64,000 bases of DNA from TMED27 sp964350695 (GTDB lineage Bacteria; Pseudomonadota; Alphaproteobacteria; Micavibrionales; Micavibrionaceae): NCBI GenBank assembly GCA_964350695.1, contig CAYGKM010000007.1, positions 1-64,000 of the forward strand. The letters run 5' to 3'. Below the pieces are notes generated by a model. That model worked only from the letters and a program-made list of their open reading frames with translations. It did no database searches and was not told where the DNA came from. Position numbers and translations under genes: made by a program. Of this stretch, positions 16,393 to 24,461 are shown piece by piece (the first letter of the stretch is position 1; each line of letters starts with the position of its first letter).

Positions 16393-17472
16393 TTATAACT
16401 CGCTAAGCAGTTTTAGAACGCGGTCGTTATGCTCTGGCAGGCCGATAGAGATGCGGATGCAGTTTTCGGTGCCTGCTTTGGCGGAAAAATCACGCAGGAT
16501 GACGTTGTTTTCAGCGCAGAGCTTCATGAATTCGCCTGCGCCGTCCATTTCCACGAGAATAAAGTTCGCATCGCTTTGATATATTGTTGTGACTCTCTCT
16601 GATTTTTTCAGTTCAGCTATCACTCGCTCGCGCTCGGCGAGGAGCTTTTTGATGTTGTCCATCGCCAGAGGGCGAATATCATCGGATAAAACATGCAAAG
16701 CGGCGTCGACAGAGGCGCGGGGTAGGGGGTATGCGTCCATGGCTTTGGATTTCGCCAGAGCAATGAAATCCGTATCGCCCGAGATAAAGCAGCCCATACG
16801 CATGCCTGCCAAAGCGTAGGATTTTGAAAGCGTGCGCAGGATGATGAGGTTCGGGTGCGCGGCGAGTTTGTTTGTGAAGGACGCTTGCGCGGCGAATTCG
16901 GCGTAGGTTTCATCGAGAATCACCACTGCGTCATTTTCGAGCGCCGTGATGATGTCTTCGATTTCTGACGGGGCGAAGGTGTTTGCCGTCGGGTTATTGG
17001 GCGAACAGAGATAAACAAGCTTCACATTTGGTTCTTTTGCGGCCTTTATGATGGCTTTTGTATCCAATGTGAATGTATTTTCGCCTTTAATCAACGGCAC
17101 TTCGACCAACTTTGCGGGCATGGCACTCGCGTTCACGCCGTACATGCCGAAGGTTGGCGGGCAGATGAGAACCGAATCTCTATGCGGCTCACAGAAAAGC
17201 TTGGTGAGAATCACGATGGCCTCGTCTGCGCCGCGCGTCATCATGATTTGATCGGGTTGCACGCCGTAAGCCTTGGCGTAGGCAGCGGCGAGCTCGGCGG
17301 GTTGCGGTTCAGGGTAGCGGCTAAACCCTTCTAAACCAGGTAATTCATGGGGGTTTTCATTGGCGTTCATGAAGATTTTTTTAGCCGATTTTGTGACCTC
17401 CATACCTGCCGAAACATAGCCTTTCAGGTCAAGATAATGGGTTCTCAGTAGTTTTTTCAAAATCAGGTTCAT
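16393..17472 (-). CDS. hisC: Histidinol-phosphate aminotransferase
   Basis: 359-aa class I/II PLP aminotransferase of histidine synthesis (imidazole-acetol phosphate to histidinol phosphate). It shows FMNANENP-like opening (here IFMNANENPHELPG), YLCSPNNPTAN, VILDETYAEFA and the PLP-lysine motif RTLSKSYALAGMRMG. It stands away from other his genes, which is common because HisC also serves aromatic amino acids. Its 5' end abuts the gyrB promoter region on the other strand. Confidence 0.9.
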   Translation of the reverse strand: MNLILKKLLRTHYLDLKGYVSAGMEVTKSAKKIFMNANENPHELPGLEGFSRYPEPQPAELAAAYAKAYGVQPDQIMMTRGADEAIVILTKLFCEPHRDSVLICPPTFGMYGVNASAMPAKLVEVPLIKGENTFTLDTKAIIKAAKEPNVKLVYLCSPNNPTANTFAPSEIEDIITALENDAVVILDETYAEFAAQASFTNKLAAHPNLIILRTLSKSYALAGMRMGCFISGDTDFIALAKSKAMDAYPLPRASVDAALHVLSDDIRPLAMDNIKKLLAERERVIAELKKSERVTTIYQSDANFILVEMDGAGEFMKLCAENNVILRDFSAKAGTENCIRISIGLPEHNDRVLKLLSEL

Positions 17473-17616
17473 TTTGTCAATGTTTTCAATGCTTTATAAT
17501 GTGAAAAAAGCCTAAAAAAATGGGTTTTTCTCTGTCCTTATCGAGGGGCGTATGCTATACAAAACAATGGCTAAAACCAAGTAAAATTAAGCGTTTAAGG
17601 ATAATTTGAGAACACC

Positions 17617-20088
17617 ATGACCGAAGCAGCAAAAGATTTAAACCCCAAGGGCGGTGACAATGATGATTACGGTGCAGATAGCATCAAAGTTCTGCGGGGT
17701 CTTGAGGCGGTTCGTAAGCGTCCGGGTATGTATATCGGTGATACCGATGACGGCACGGGGCTGCATCATATGGTGTACGAAGTCGTTGATAACGCGATTG
17801 ATGAGAGCTTGGCGGGATATTGTGACCGAATCGATGTGATTATCAATGCTGAAGGGTCTGTGACCGTTAAGGATAACGGGCGCGGCATTCCGGTGGGGCA
17901 GCATTCCGAGGAAAAAGTATCTGCGGCGCAGGTGATTATGACGCAGCTTCATGCGGGCGGTAAGTTTGATGATAACTCCTATAAGGTTTCGGGCGGTTTG
18001 CACGGGGTTGGTGTGTCTGTTGTAAACGCACTTTCCGAATATCTGGATTTGAATATCAAGCGCGAAGGCAAAGAATGGCATATGCGTTTCCGCATGGGCG
18101 ATGCGGGTGAGGACCTTGTGCCGATCCGCGATCTTGAACCCGGTGAGCGCACAGGGACGCAAGTGACGTTCCTTCCATCACCTGAAACCTTCACGATGAC
18201 GGAATTTGATTTCAAGACCTTGGAGAATCGCTTGCGCGAACTCGCGTTCTTGAATTCAGGCGTGAATATTTATCTGTCTGACGATCGTCCGGAAAATGAT
18301 GAAGACAAGCTGATGAGCCATCTTCACTATGAAGGCGGTATTGAAAGCTTTGTACAATATCTGGACCGTTCGAAAAAACCGATGCTCGATAAGCCGGTGG
18401 CGATTTCGACATATGATGAAAAAGCGGGCGTGACAGTAGAGGCGGCGCTTGAGTGGACGGATGCGTATCATGAAACAATGCTGTGTTTCACAAACAACAT
18501 CCCACAGCGCGATGGCGGCACGCATTTGGCGGGTTTCCGCGGGGCTCTGACGCGGGTTATTCAAAAATATACCGAAGAAAAAGGCCTCTTGAAGAAAGAG
18601 AAGTTCAAGCTTACGGGTGAGGATATGCGCGAGGGGATGACCTGCGTCTTGTCCGTGAAGGTTCCTGATCCGAAATTCTCATCACAGACCAAAGATAAAT
18701 TGGTGAGTTCCGAGGTTCGCCCTGTTGTTGAAGGTGCGATTGGTGAGAAATTGGCGGAATGGCTGGAAGAAAACCCTGCCGAAGCCAAAGCGATTGTTAT
18801 GAAGATTTCCGAGGCGGCGATGGCGCGGGAAGCAGCGCGTAGAGCGCGTGACCTGACCCGCCGTAAAGGCGTGATGGATGTTTCGAATCTTCCGGGGAAG
18901 CTGGCAGATTGTCAATCAAAAGATCCTGCGGTGAGCGAGATTTTCATCGTTGAGGGAGACTCAGCGGGCGGTTCGGCGAAACAGGCACGGGCGCGTCACA
19001 ATCAGGCGATTTTGCCCTTGCGTGGTAAGATTTTGAATGTTGAGCGGGCGCGTTTTGACAAGATGCTCGGCTCCGAGCAGATCGGCACGTTGATTACGGC
19101 GCTGGGTACATCTATTGGCCCTGACGAATTTGATATTGAAAAAGCGCGTTATCACAAAATTATTATCATGACGGATGCGGACGTGGATGGATCGCATATC
19201 CGTACGCTCTTGCTGACATTCTTCTTCCGTTATATGCCTGAAGTTATCGCGCGCGGATATCTCTATATCGCGCAGCCACCATTGTTTAAGGTGAAGCGCG
19301 GGAATGCAGGGGAGTTGTATATCAAGGATGAAAAGGGCTTAGACGATTATTTGATCGGCGCGGCGCTGGGTGACCTTGTGATTGTTGACGGCAAGGGGCA
19401 AACCCGTAGCGGCAACGACGTGCAGGATTTGCTGGAGCAAGCGCGCAAGCTTCGTAATTCGATTAATGCGCTGACTATTCGTTCGGGTAACCGCCGCGTG
19501 ATCGAACAAGCCGCGATTGCGGGTGCGTTTGATGAAAAAGTGCAAACGGATGAGAAAGCGGGCGCTGAATATGCTGCAAAAGTTGCGGAGCGTTTGAATG
19601 AGAGGGCCTCTAAAAATTCAAAAACATGGGATGGCTCATACCGCCTTGATAAGGGGTATATTTTCAGCCGTACGCAGCGCGGGGTTACTCAATCTGTGAA
19701 TATCACGCCTGACCGCGTGCGCTCTCCCGATGCCGTGCGCTTGAACAGCGCGGTGAAATGGTTGCAGGAGGTTTTTGAAAGCCCTGTTGAGATTTCACAA
19801 GGCGGCAAAGCGCTTGCGACAGTGAACGGACCGGCGGCGCTTTATGACCGCGTGATGGAAGCGGGCCGTAAAGGTCTTGCGATTTCCCGTTATAAAGGTT
19901 TGGGGGAGATGAACCCTGAGCAGCTTTGGGAAACGACGCTTGATCCGAATGCGCGAACTTTGCTTAAGGTGGAAGTTGCCGATGCGATCAAAGCGGACGA
20001 GATTTTCTCGACGCTGATGGGCGATGTTGTCGAGCCACGGCGGGAGTTTATTCAGGATAATGCATTGAAAGCTGAAGTTGACGCTTAA
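17617..20088 (+). CDS. gyrB: DNA gyrase subunit B
   Basis: 823 aa. The N-terminal GHKL ATPase domain holds LRGLEAVRKRPGMYIGD, DNAIDES (Mg-ATP) and GGLHGVGVSVVNALS. The central transducer follows, and the TOPRIM domain carries EGDSAGGSAKQ and a DADVDGSHI metal motif. The C-terminus ends with the GyrB tail RREFIQDNALK. With GyrA it introduces negative supercoils using ATP. Upstream, TTGTCA (17474) and TATAAT (17495-17500), 15 bases apart, form a plausible promoter; a second TATACA lies near 17555. Length is typical for Alphaproteobacteria. Confidence 0.97.
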   Translation: MTEAAKDLNPKGGDNDDYGADSIKVLRGLEAVRKRPGMYIGDTDDGTGLHHMVYEVVDNAIDESLAGYCDRIDVIINAEGSVTVKDNGRGIPVGQHSEEKVSAAQVIMTQLHAGGKFDDNSYKVSGGLHGVGVSVVNALSEYLDLNIKREGKEWHMRFRMGDAGEDLVPIRDLEPGERTGTQVTFLPSPETFTMTEFDFKTLENRLRELAFLNSGVNIYLSDDRPENDEDKLMSHLHYEGGIESFVQYLDRSKKPMLDKPVAISTYDEKAGVTVEAALEWTDAYHETMLCFTNNIPQRDGGTHLAGFRGALTRVIQKYTEEKGLLKKEKFKLTGEDMREGMTCVLSVKVPDPKFSSQTKDKLVSSEVRPVVEGAIGEKLAEWLEENPAEAKAIVMKISEAAMAREAARRARDLTRRKGVMDVSNLPGKLADCQSKDPAVSEIFIVEGDSAGGSAKQARARHNQAILPLRGKILNVERARFDKMLGSEQIGTLITALGTSIGPDEFDIEKARYHKIIIMTDADVDGSHIRTLLLTFFFRYMPEVIARGYLYIAQPPLFKVKRGNAGELYIKDEKGLDDYLIGAALGDLVIVDGKGQTRSGNDVQDLLEQARKLRNSINALTIRSGNRRVIEQAAIAGAFDEKVQTDEKAGAEYAAKVAERLNERASKNSKTWDGSYRLDKGYIFSRTQRGVTQSVNITPDRVRSPDAVRLNSAVKWLQEVFESPVEISQGGKALATVNGPAALYDRVMEAGRKGLAISRYKGLGEMNPEQLWETTLDPNARTLLKVEVADAIKADEIFSTLMGDVVEPRREFIQDNALKAEVDA

Positions 20089-20133
20089 AAAAGCGGCCAT
20101 ATTTCCGTCTGGGCGTCGTTAATCTTCGGTCTC

Positions 20134-20168
20134 GGTGTGCTCACGTACGGATGTACGTTCCGCGCACC
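20134..20168 (+). repeat. Palindromic repeat-like hairpin after gyrB
   Basis: GGTGTGC (20134-20140), ACGTAC (20143-20148), loop GGAT, GTACGT (20153-20158), GCGCACC (20162-20168). The two arms pair almost completely around small internal loops. There is no T run, so it is not a standard terminator. Short GTAC-centred palindromes of this style occur dispersed in many proteobacterial genomes. Only one copy is in this window. Confidence 0.5.
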
Positions 20169-20223
20169 TCGCCTCGATTGCCTAGCCCAGCCAAAAATCT
20201 GTTTGCTTTTTTATGAGATATTC

Positions 20224-20583
20224 ATGGTATTTTTTACAAGAAATTTTGTTAGAATTTTAAACCCTAAAATTTTGCCTTGGATAGCTATTGTTTTAATTAT
20301 GTTGGGCTTCATTCAGGCTTTGCGTATGGATGATTTTCTATACTTAGGATTGTTCTCTTCAATTTCAGGCATTGTTGGTGCTTGTTTAGTAGCAAGACAA
20401 ATTTTCCGTAAGGGTGTATCTAAACTTGTTTATGAGGCCCGACATAAAGATTATGGAAGTTGTGCCGGAGAGACTGAAGAAGATCGACAAACAGACCTAG
20501 ATTCAGAAGCACAAGTTAGTGGAACTCTTATTTTATTACTTAGCGCTTTTTTTGTTTTTCTTTCTGAAATTATTGCATTTTAG
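20224..20583 (+). CDS. Small membrane protein, unknown function
   Basis: 119 aa from the ATG at 20224. Earlier in-frame codons run through the palindrome and are unlikely to be coding. Three hydrophobic segments are visible: ILPWIAIVLIMLGFIQAL, FLYLGLFSSISGIVGACLV and TLILLLSAFFVFLSEIIAF. A charged loop with CAGETEEDRQTD lies between the second and third. No family recognised. More AT-rich than gyrB and argS around it, and flanked by two repeat-like elements. Confidence 0.55.
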   Translation: MVFFTRNFVRILNPKILPWIAIVLIMLGFIQALRMDDFLYLGLFSSISGIVGACLVARQIFRKGVSKLVYEARHKDYGSCAGETEEDRQTDLDSEAQVSGTLILLLSAFFVFLSEIIAF

Positions 20584-20590
20584 AAAATCT

Positions 20591-20616
20591 CCGTGACCTT
20601 CGTGTCCTTCGTGGTT
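20591..20616 (+). repeat. CCTTCGTG tandem motif element
   Basis: CCGTGA followed by two adjacent 9-mers CCTTCGTGT and CCTTCGTGG. Strings of this form (cgtgtccttcgtggt) recur in intergenic regions of many unrelated bacterial genomes. It ends 11 bases before the argS start codon. One copy in this window. Confidence 0.45.
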
Positions 20617-20627
20617 ATAAACTTTAT

Positions 20628-22448
20628 ATGACATCATTATCACAAAAATTATCGGGGATTGTGGCGTGCGCGTTTGAAGCGCAGGGGCTTCCTGCGGCGC
20701 TTGGCGCTGTACGTGTTTCAGATCGTCCTGATTTGGCTCAGTTTCAGTGCAATGGCGCGATGGCGGCAGCGAGGGCGGAGAAAGAGAATCCGCGTGAATT
20801 AGCAAAAAAGATTTGTGTGGCTTTGTCAGAGTTAATGCCAGGTACTTTTATTCCTGCATTAGATGTGGCGCGTATAGAATACGTTTTGAATGAAGAAAAA
20901 GGTTCTTTCTCATACACAACACCAAACCCTGAAGCCCTCTTCAGAAGTGTTGAAATCGCCGGGCCGGGGTTTATTAATCTGAATGTCACTGACAAAGTTA
21001 TTGCCAAGCATTTGTCGGAGAGCGCAGCAGATGAGCGTTTGGGTTTGTCTTCCGAAGGCGTGGGTCAGACAGCGATTCTGGATTATGGCGGGCCGAATAT
21101 AGCCAAACCGATGCATGTGGGGCATTTGCGCTCTTCGATTATCGGGGACTCGCTTCGCCGTATATTGCGTCTTGCGGGATATACCACGATTGGCGATGTG
21201 CATATGGGCGATTGGGGCACGCCGATGGGCATGATTCTCTCCGAGCTTGAGATTATGGGGCATGAGGGCGATGTGAGCATGGCGCAGCTTGCGCAGATTT
21301 ATCCGAAGGCTTCGATTGATTGTAAGGCTGACCCTGCGCGCATGGAGCTTGCGCGGGCGGCGACGAAAAAATTGCAGGACGGGGATGAGGCGTACACCGC
21401 AAGATGGCGGCAATTTATTGATGTGTCTATCGCGGGTATGAAGGAGAATTTTGATGCGCTGGGTGTGCATTTTGATGAATGGAAGGGCGAGGCGGATGCG
21501 CATCCCTTTATTGAAGGCATGATCGAAAAGCTGAAGACCGAAGGGTTTGCGGTTGAGAGCGAAGGCGCGCTTATTATTGATATAACCCAAGAAGATGACA
21601 AAAAGGAATATCCGCCGCTGATCTTGCTTAAAAGCGATGGCGCGGTGATGTATTCGACCACGGATTTGGGGACAATTATTGATCGGATGGAGCGGCATAA
21701 TCCGGATAAAATACTTTACGTTGTTGATCAGCGGCAGTCTTTGCACTTTGAGCAGGTGTTTAGGGCGGCGCGAAAAGGCGGGTTGGTCGATGAAGACCGC
21801 CCGGAGTTGACCTTCGCGGGGTTCGGTACGATGAACGGGACGGACGGCAAGCCGTTTAAGACCCGCGCAGGCGGGGTTATGAGACTTGACGATTTGATCT
21901 CGATGGCGATTGATAAAGCGAAAGAGCGTCTTGCGGAGGCGAATTTACCCGATGATATTGATGAAGCTGAAAAAGCAGATATAGCAGAGAAGGTGGGTTT
22001 GGCGGCGATAAAATTCGCGGATCTTCAAAATCCCCGTCAATCGGATTACGTGTTTGATCTCGACCGTATGACTTCGTTTGAGGGCAAAACGGGGCCGTAT
22101 TTGCTATATCAGGCGGTGCGGATTCAAAGCCTTTTATCAAAAGCCGACGCGCAAGGGTTGGCACGCGGCGCGTTTGTTCTGGATGAGGGGGACCGCAGTT
22201 TGGCGCTCTTACTTTCGGAATTTCCTGATCATTTTGATTTGGCGCTGCTCCATTACACACCCCATGTTTTGTGCGAATACGCGTACAGGGTCGCGCAGGA
22301 ATTCAGTTCGTTTTACGCGAACTGTCATATTCTATCGGAAGAAAACGAGGATTTGCGCGCCAGCCGATTGACGGTTTGTGCGTTGACCCATCGTACGCTT
22401 ATTATGATTTTGGATGTCTTGGGCATTCACGTACCAGCGCGTATGTAA
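20628..22448 (+). CDS. argS: Arginine-tRNA ligase
   Basis: 606-aa class I synthetase. The N-terminal Add1 domain is followed by the HIGH-type motif PMHVGHLRSSIIGDSL. The KMSK-region loop is replaced, as in many ArgRS, by GKPFKTRAGGVMRLDDL. The C-terminal DALR anticodon-binding domain ends LGIHVPARM, with the conserved PxRM. It charges tRNA-Arg in the cytosol. Length is near normal (550-600). The start lies very close to a CCTTCGTG repeat, and no strong ribosome binding site is seen. Confidence 0.95.
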   Translation: MTSLSQKLSGIVACAFEAQGLPAALGAVRVSDRPDLAQFQCNGAMAAARAEKENPRELAKKICVALSELMPGTFIPALDVARIEYVLNEEKGSFSYTTPNPEALFRSVEIAGPGFINLNVTDKVIAKHLSESAADERLGLSSEGVGQTAILDYGGPNIAKPMHVGHLRSSIIGDSLRRILRLAGYTTIGDVHMGDWGTPMGMILSELEIMGHEGDVSMAQLAQIYPKASIDCKADPARMELARAATKKLQDGDEAYTARWRQFIDVSIAGMKENFDALGVHFDEWKGEADAHPFIEGMIEKLKTEGFAVESEGALIIDITQEDDKKEYPPLILLKSDGAVMYSTTDLGTIIDRMERHNPDKILYVVDQRQSLHFEQVFRAARKGGLVDEDRPELTFAGFGTMNGTDGKPFKTRAGGVMRLDDLISMAIDKAKERLAEANLPDDIDEAEKADIAEKVGLAAIKFADLQNPRQSDYVFDLDRMTSFEGKTGPYLLYQAVRIQSLLSKADAQGLARGAFVLDEGDRSLALLLSEFPDHFDLALLHYTPHVLCEYAYRVAQEFSSFYANCHILSEENEDLRASRLTVCALTHRTLIMILDVLGIHVPARM

Positions 22449-22457
22449 CGGATCTCA

Positions 22458-22485
22458 TTGACATCTTCATAAATTGGCTCATAAT
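22458..22485 (+). promoter_or_regulatory. Promoter placing transcription start on an ATG
   Basis: Consensus TTGACA (22458-22463), 16-base spacer, CATAAT (22480-22485). The expected first base of the transcript, about 7 bases on, is the A of the ATG at 22492, so the mRNA would be leaderless. No Shine-Dalgarno sequence precedes that ATG. Confidence 0.55.
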
Positions 22486-22491
22486 GGCTAA

Positions 22492-23391
22492 ATGCTTGGT
22501 GCAAACAGAATTATAATCACGCCTGAAATTTTAAAGCTTGTCGCGGAAATTGATGAGTTTAAAGGGCTTTGGACGGGCTTGGAGCGTCACACGACGGGGC
22601 TAAACTTGCTTGGGGATGTTGCTGATTATGGTGCGAATTTTAAACGAGTATTGGGGCCGCTCGAGGCGCAGCCGATAACCGTCGATATAATTTCCGTTCT
22701 CAATGCCAGCCAAATTGGTGAAAAAGGCATGAGTCCGCTTAAAGCCAGACCCAATCAATTGCCGATTTCAGGCGGTGACAAAGTTTTCGGAACGCTCGAT
22801 ACTGCTGAGCCTGATCAGGTGCGCCCTGTGCTGGAGAAGCTCTGCGTCTGGGTGAATGAGAGCTTGGATGATGATGCGCTGCATCCGCTATTGGTTATGG
22901 CGGTGTTTATGTCGGTGTTTTTACAGCTTAGCCCCTATGATACGGGAAATTTAAGGACTGCCCGGTTCTTGGTGATGTTGATGATGCTGAAAAGTGGATA
23001 CACATACGCGCCGTACGTGTCCTTATCACCGATCATGGAAGCGCAAGGTGCGCGAATTTTTCAATCGCTCAATCACAATCAGAGTTCATTGGAAGGAGGC
23101 GCACCGGATTGGTCTGAATGGTTGTTCTGCTTTTTGGGGATGCTGACGGCGCAAAAAGAGTCTCTTTATAAGCGTTTGACCGATAAGGAGCCAGAGTTGT
23201 CTAATTTGCCGGCGCTTTCGGCGCGGGTGATGGCACTGTTTCAGGAGCATTCAAGATTGCAGATGAAGCAGATTATCAAGCTGACAAACGGGCGGCGGGC
23301 GACGTTGAAGCTTCGTTTAGGTGAACTTGTTGATAAGGGGTATCTGAAACGTCACGGACAGGCACGCAGTACTTGGTATTCACTCGTTTGA
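22492..23391 (+). CDS. Fic-fold protein with degenerate catalytic motif and C-terminal winged helix
   Basis: 299 aa. Residues 131-158 align with the Fic core (HPLLVMAVFMSVF, then the active-site loop), but HPFxDGNGRxxR reads S-P-Y-D-T-G-N-L-R-T-A-R at 147-158. The catalytic histidine is serine, the metal-binding Asp/Glu is threonine and the second glycine is leucine, while the last two arginines remain. Fic enzymes usually transfer AMP to proteins, and this one is probably inactive for that. The last 60 residues resemble the winged-helix domain of many Fic proteins (KLTNGRRATLKLRLGELVDKG). Likely a regulator or a repurposed binding protein (inference). Confidence 0.65.
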   Translation: MLGANRIIITPEILKLVAEIDEFKGLWTGLERHTTGLNLLGDVADYGANFKRVLGPLEAQPITVDIISVLNASQIGEKGMSPLKARPNQLPISGGDKVFGTLDTAEPDQVRPVLEKLCVWVNESLDDDALHPLLVMAVFMSVFLQLSPYDTGNLRTARFLVMLMMLKSGYTYAPYVSLSPIMEAQGARIFQSLNHNQSSLEGGAPDWSEWLFCFLGMLTAQKESLYKRLTDKEPELSNLPALSARVMALFQEHSRLQMKQIIKLTNGRRATLKLRLGELVDKGYLKRHGQARSTWYSLV

Positions 23392-23778
23392 GGGCGTAAG
23401 CTCTTGGTTATAGCGCTCGAAGTTTTGCGTGGCTCTGGGAAGCCAATGATCTTTAATTTCGTCTTCAGATAAAGAGCCCATATATTTGCTAAACTCGACA
23501 GGAATGCCTGTAACATCGCGCGTGACGTCTACGTCTTGCGCGGAATATTCATAGCTACCGTTGTCGCGCCCAACTTTGGTTATATTGTATAAACTGAATC
23601 GTGGTTTTTTGCTGAGCGGACTGAAAATCTTAACATTGGCGAAATAGTTTTTGCCTTTATGGCGGATTTCTACGTCGGGCGGCGCGCCGTGCTTTTTTTC
23701 AAAAGGCTCTGTTTTCCATGGCATTGCGGGGTCCGGTTTTTTAATGATTGTTCCAAAAATATACCGAAGGCCAAGCAT
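23380..23778 (-). CDS. Unknown protein at the end of the dot cluster
   Basis: 132 aa from the ATG at 23778 (MLGLRYIFGTII). An upstream in-frame start would overlap the preceding gene. Charged and soluble, with KGKNYFANVKIF and YEYSAQDVDVTRDV segments. No family recognised. It starts 2 bases after the pseudopilin-like gene, so it belongs to the same transcript, and its end overlaps the converging Fic-like gene by 12 bases. Confidence 0.5.
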   Translation of the reverse strand: MLGLRYIFGTIIKKPDPAMPWKTEPFEKKHGAPPDVEIRHKGKNYFANVKIFSPLSKKPRFSLYNITKVGRDNGSYEYSAQDVDVTRDVTGIPVEFSKYMGSLSEDEIKDHWLPRATQNFERYNQELTPSNE

Positions 23779-23780
23779 TT

Positions 23781-24461
23781 TTATCTTTCTATCAAGACTT
23801 GATAAAAGGTGAAGTTGCCGCCGCGAGAGTAGCACCCGGAATTAAACGGGCCGCCCGCGAGGATGATTTCTGTTTCATCGGCGAAAGTGCCGACATATTT
23901 GGTGGTGGAGGCGCCGCCGCCTGTATCGGCGGGGATGCCTGTGATTTCGAGGCGTTTATTGATCTCGGCGCAGACGCTTTCAAGCAGATTGGGCAGGGCG
24001 GCGATTAACTCCTCATTTGACGTTGCGTCGGCATCGCAGCCTGTTGCTCCTGCGCCGATGCCTTCGATACAGGTTGAGCCTGTATAGACCCAGTCGCTTC
24101 CGTCATTGGCGTTTTCGGGCGGGGTCTGCCAGCTGATAGAACCGCCTAATGTGTTGAAGACCTTGTTTGTGTCCGGCTGCGGCGCGCCGTGGGTGTAGCC
24201 TGCGACAATGGCCTGGTCGAAGCTGATATCGTTTTCGGATATACCTTTGCGGCGCAGGCGACTGACGGCGCGTTCGACTTTTTGCGCGCTGTCGAGAATT
24301 GTCGAGGCGCTCAAGGCTACGCGTTGATTAGACATTTGCGAAGTTGTGTCGCTGCGCATGCCGCGTGACATCGTAAAGCCGAGGGCGGCGAACAGGGCGA
24401 CGGCGACGAGGATGATGATGAAGACGTTTCCGCTTTGGTTTGAGGGGTTATTCGGCGGCAT
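23781..24461 (-). CDS. Pseudopilin-like secreted protein
   Basis: 226 aa. The N-terminus SGNVFIIILVAVALFAALGFTMSRGM is one hydrophobic helix right after a short polar leader, as in pilin-like or TadE/G-like proteins; no strict prepilin G-F-E motif is present. The exported part contains four cysteines (TCIEGIGAGATGCDAD, SVCAEI, SGCYSRGG) and glycine-rich loops, suggesting disulfide-stabilised minor pilin character. It overlaps the dotL 3' end by 14 bases. Function in the coupling complex is unknown. Confidence 0.55.
   Translation of the reverse strand: MPPNNPSNQSGNVFIIILVAVALFAALGFTMSRGMRSDTTSQMSNQRVALSASTILDSAQKVERAVSRLRRKGISENDISFDQAIVAGYTHGAPQPDTNKVFNTLGGSISWQTPPENANDGSDWVYTGSTCIEGIGAGATGCDADATSNEELIAALPNLLESVCAEINKRLEITGIPADTGGGASTTKYVGTFADETEIILAGGPFNSGCYSRGGNFTFYQVLIER

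Noticed and set aside
20910..21746. 278-codon minus-strand frame in argS
   Set aside because: Shadow of argS: composition is rich in H/R/I with no domain.
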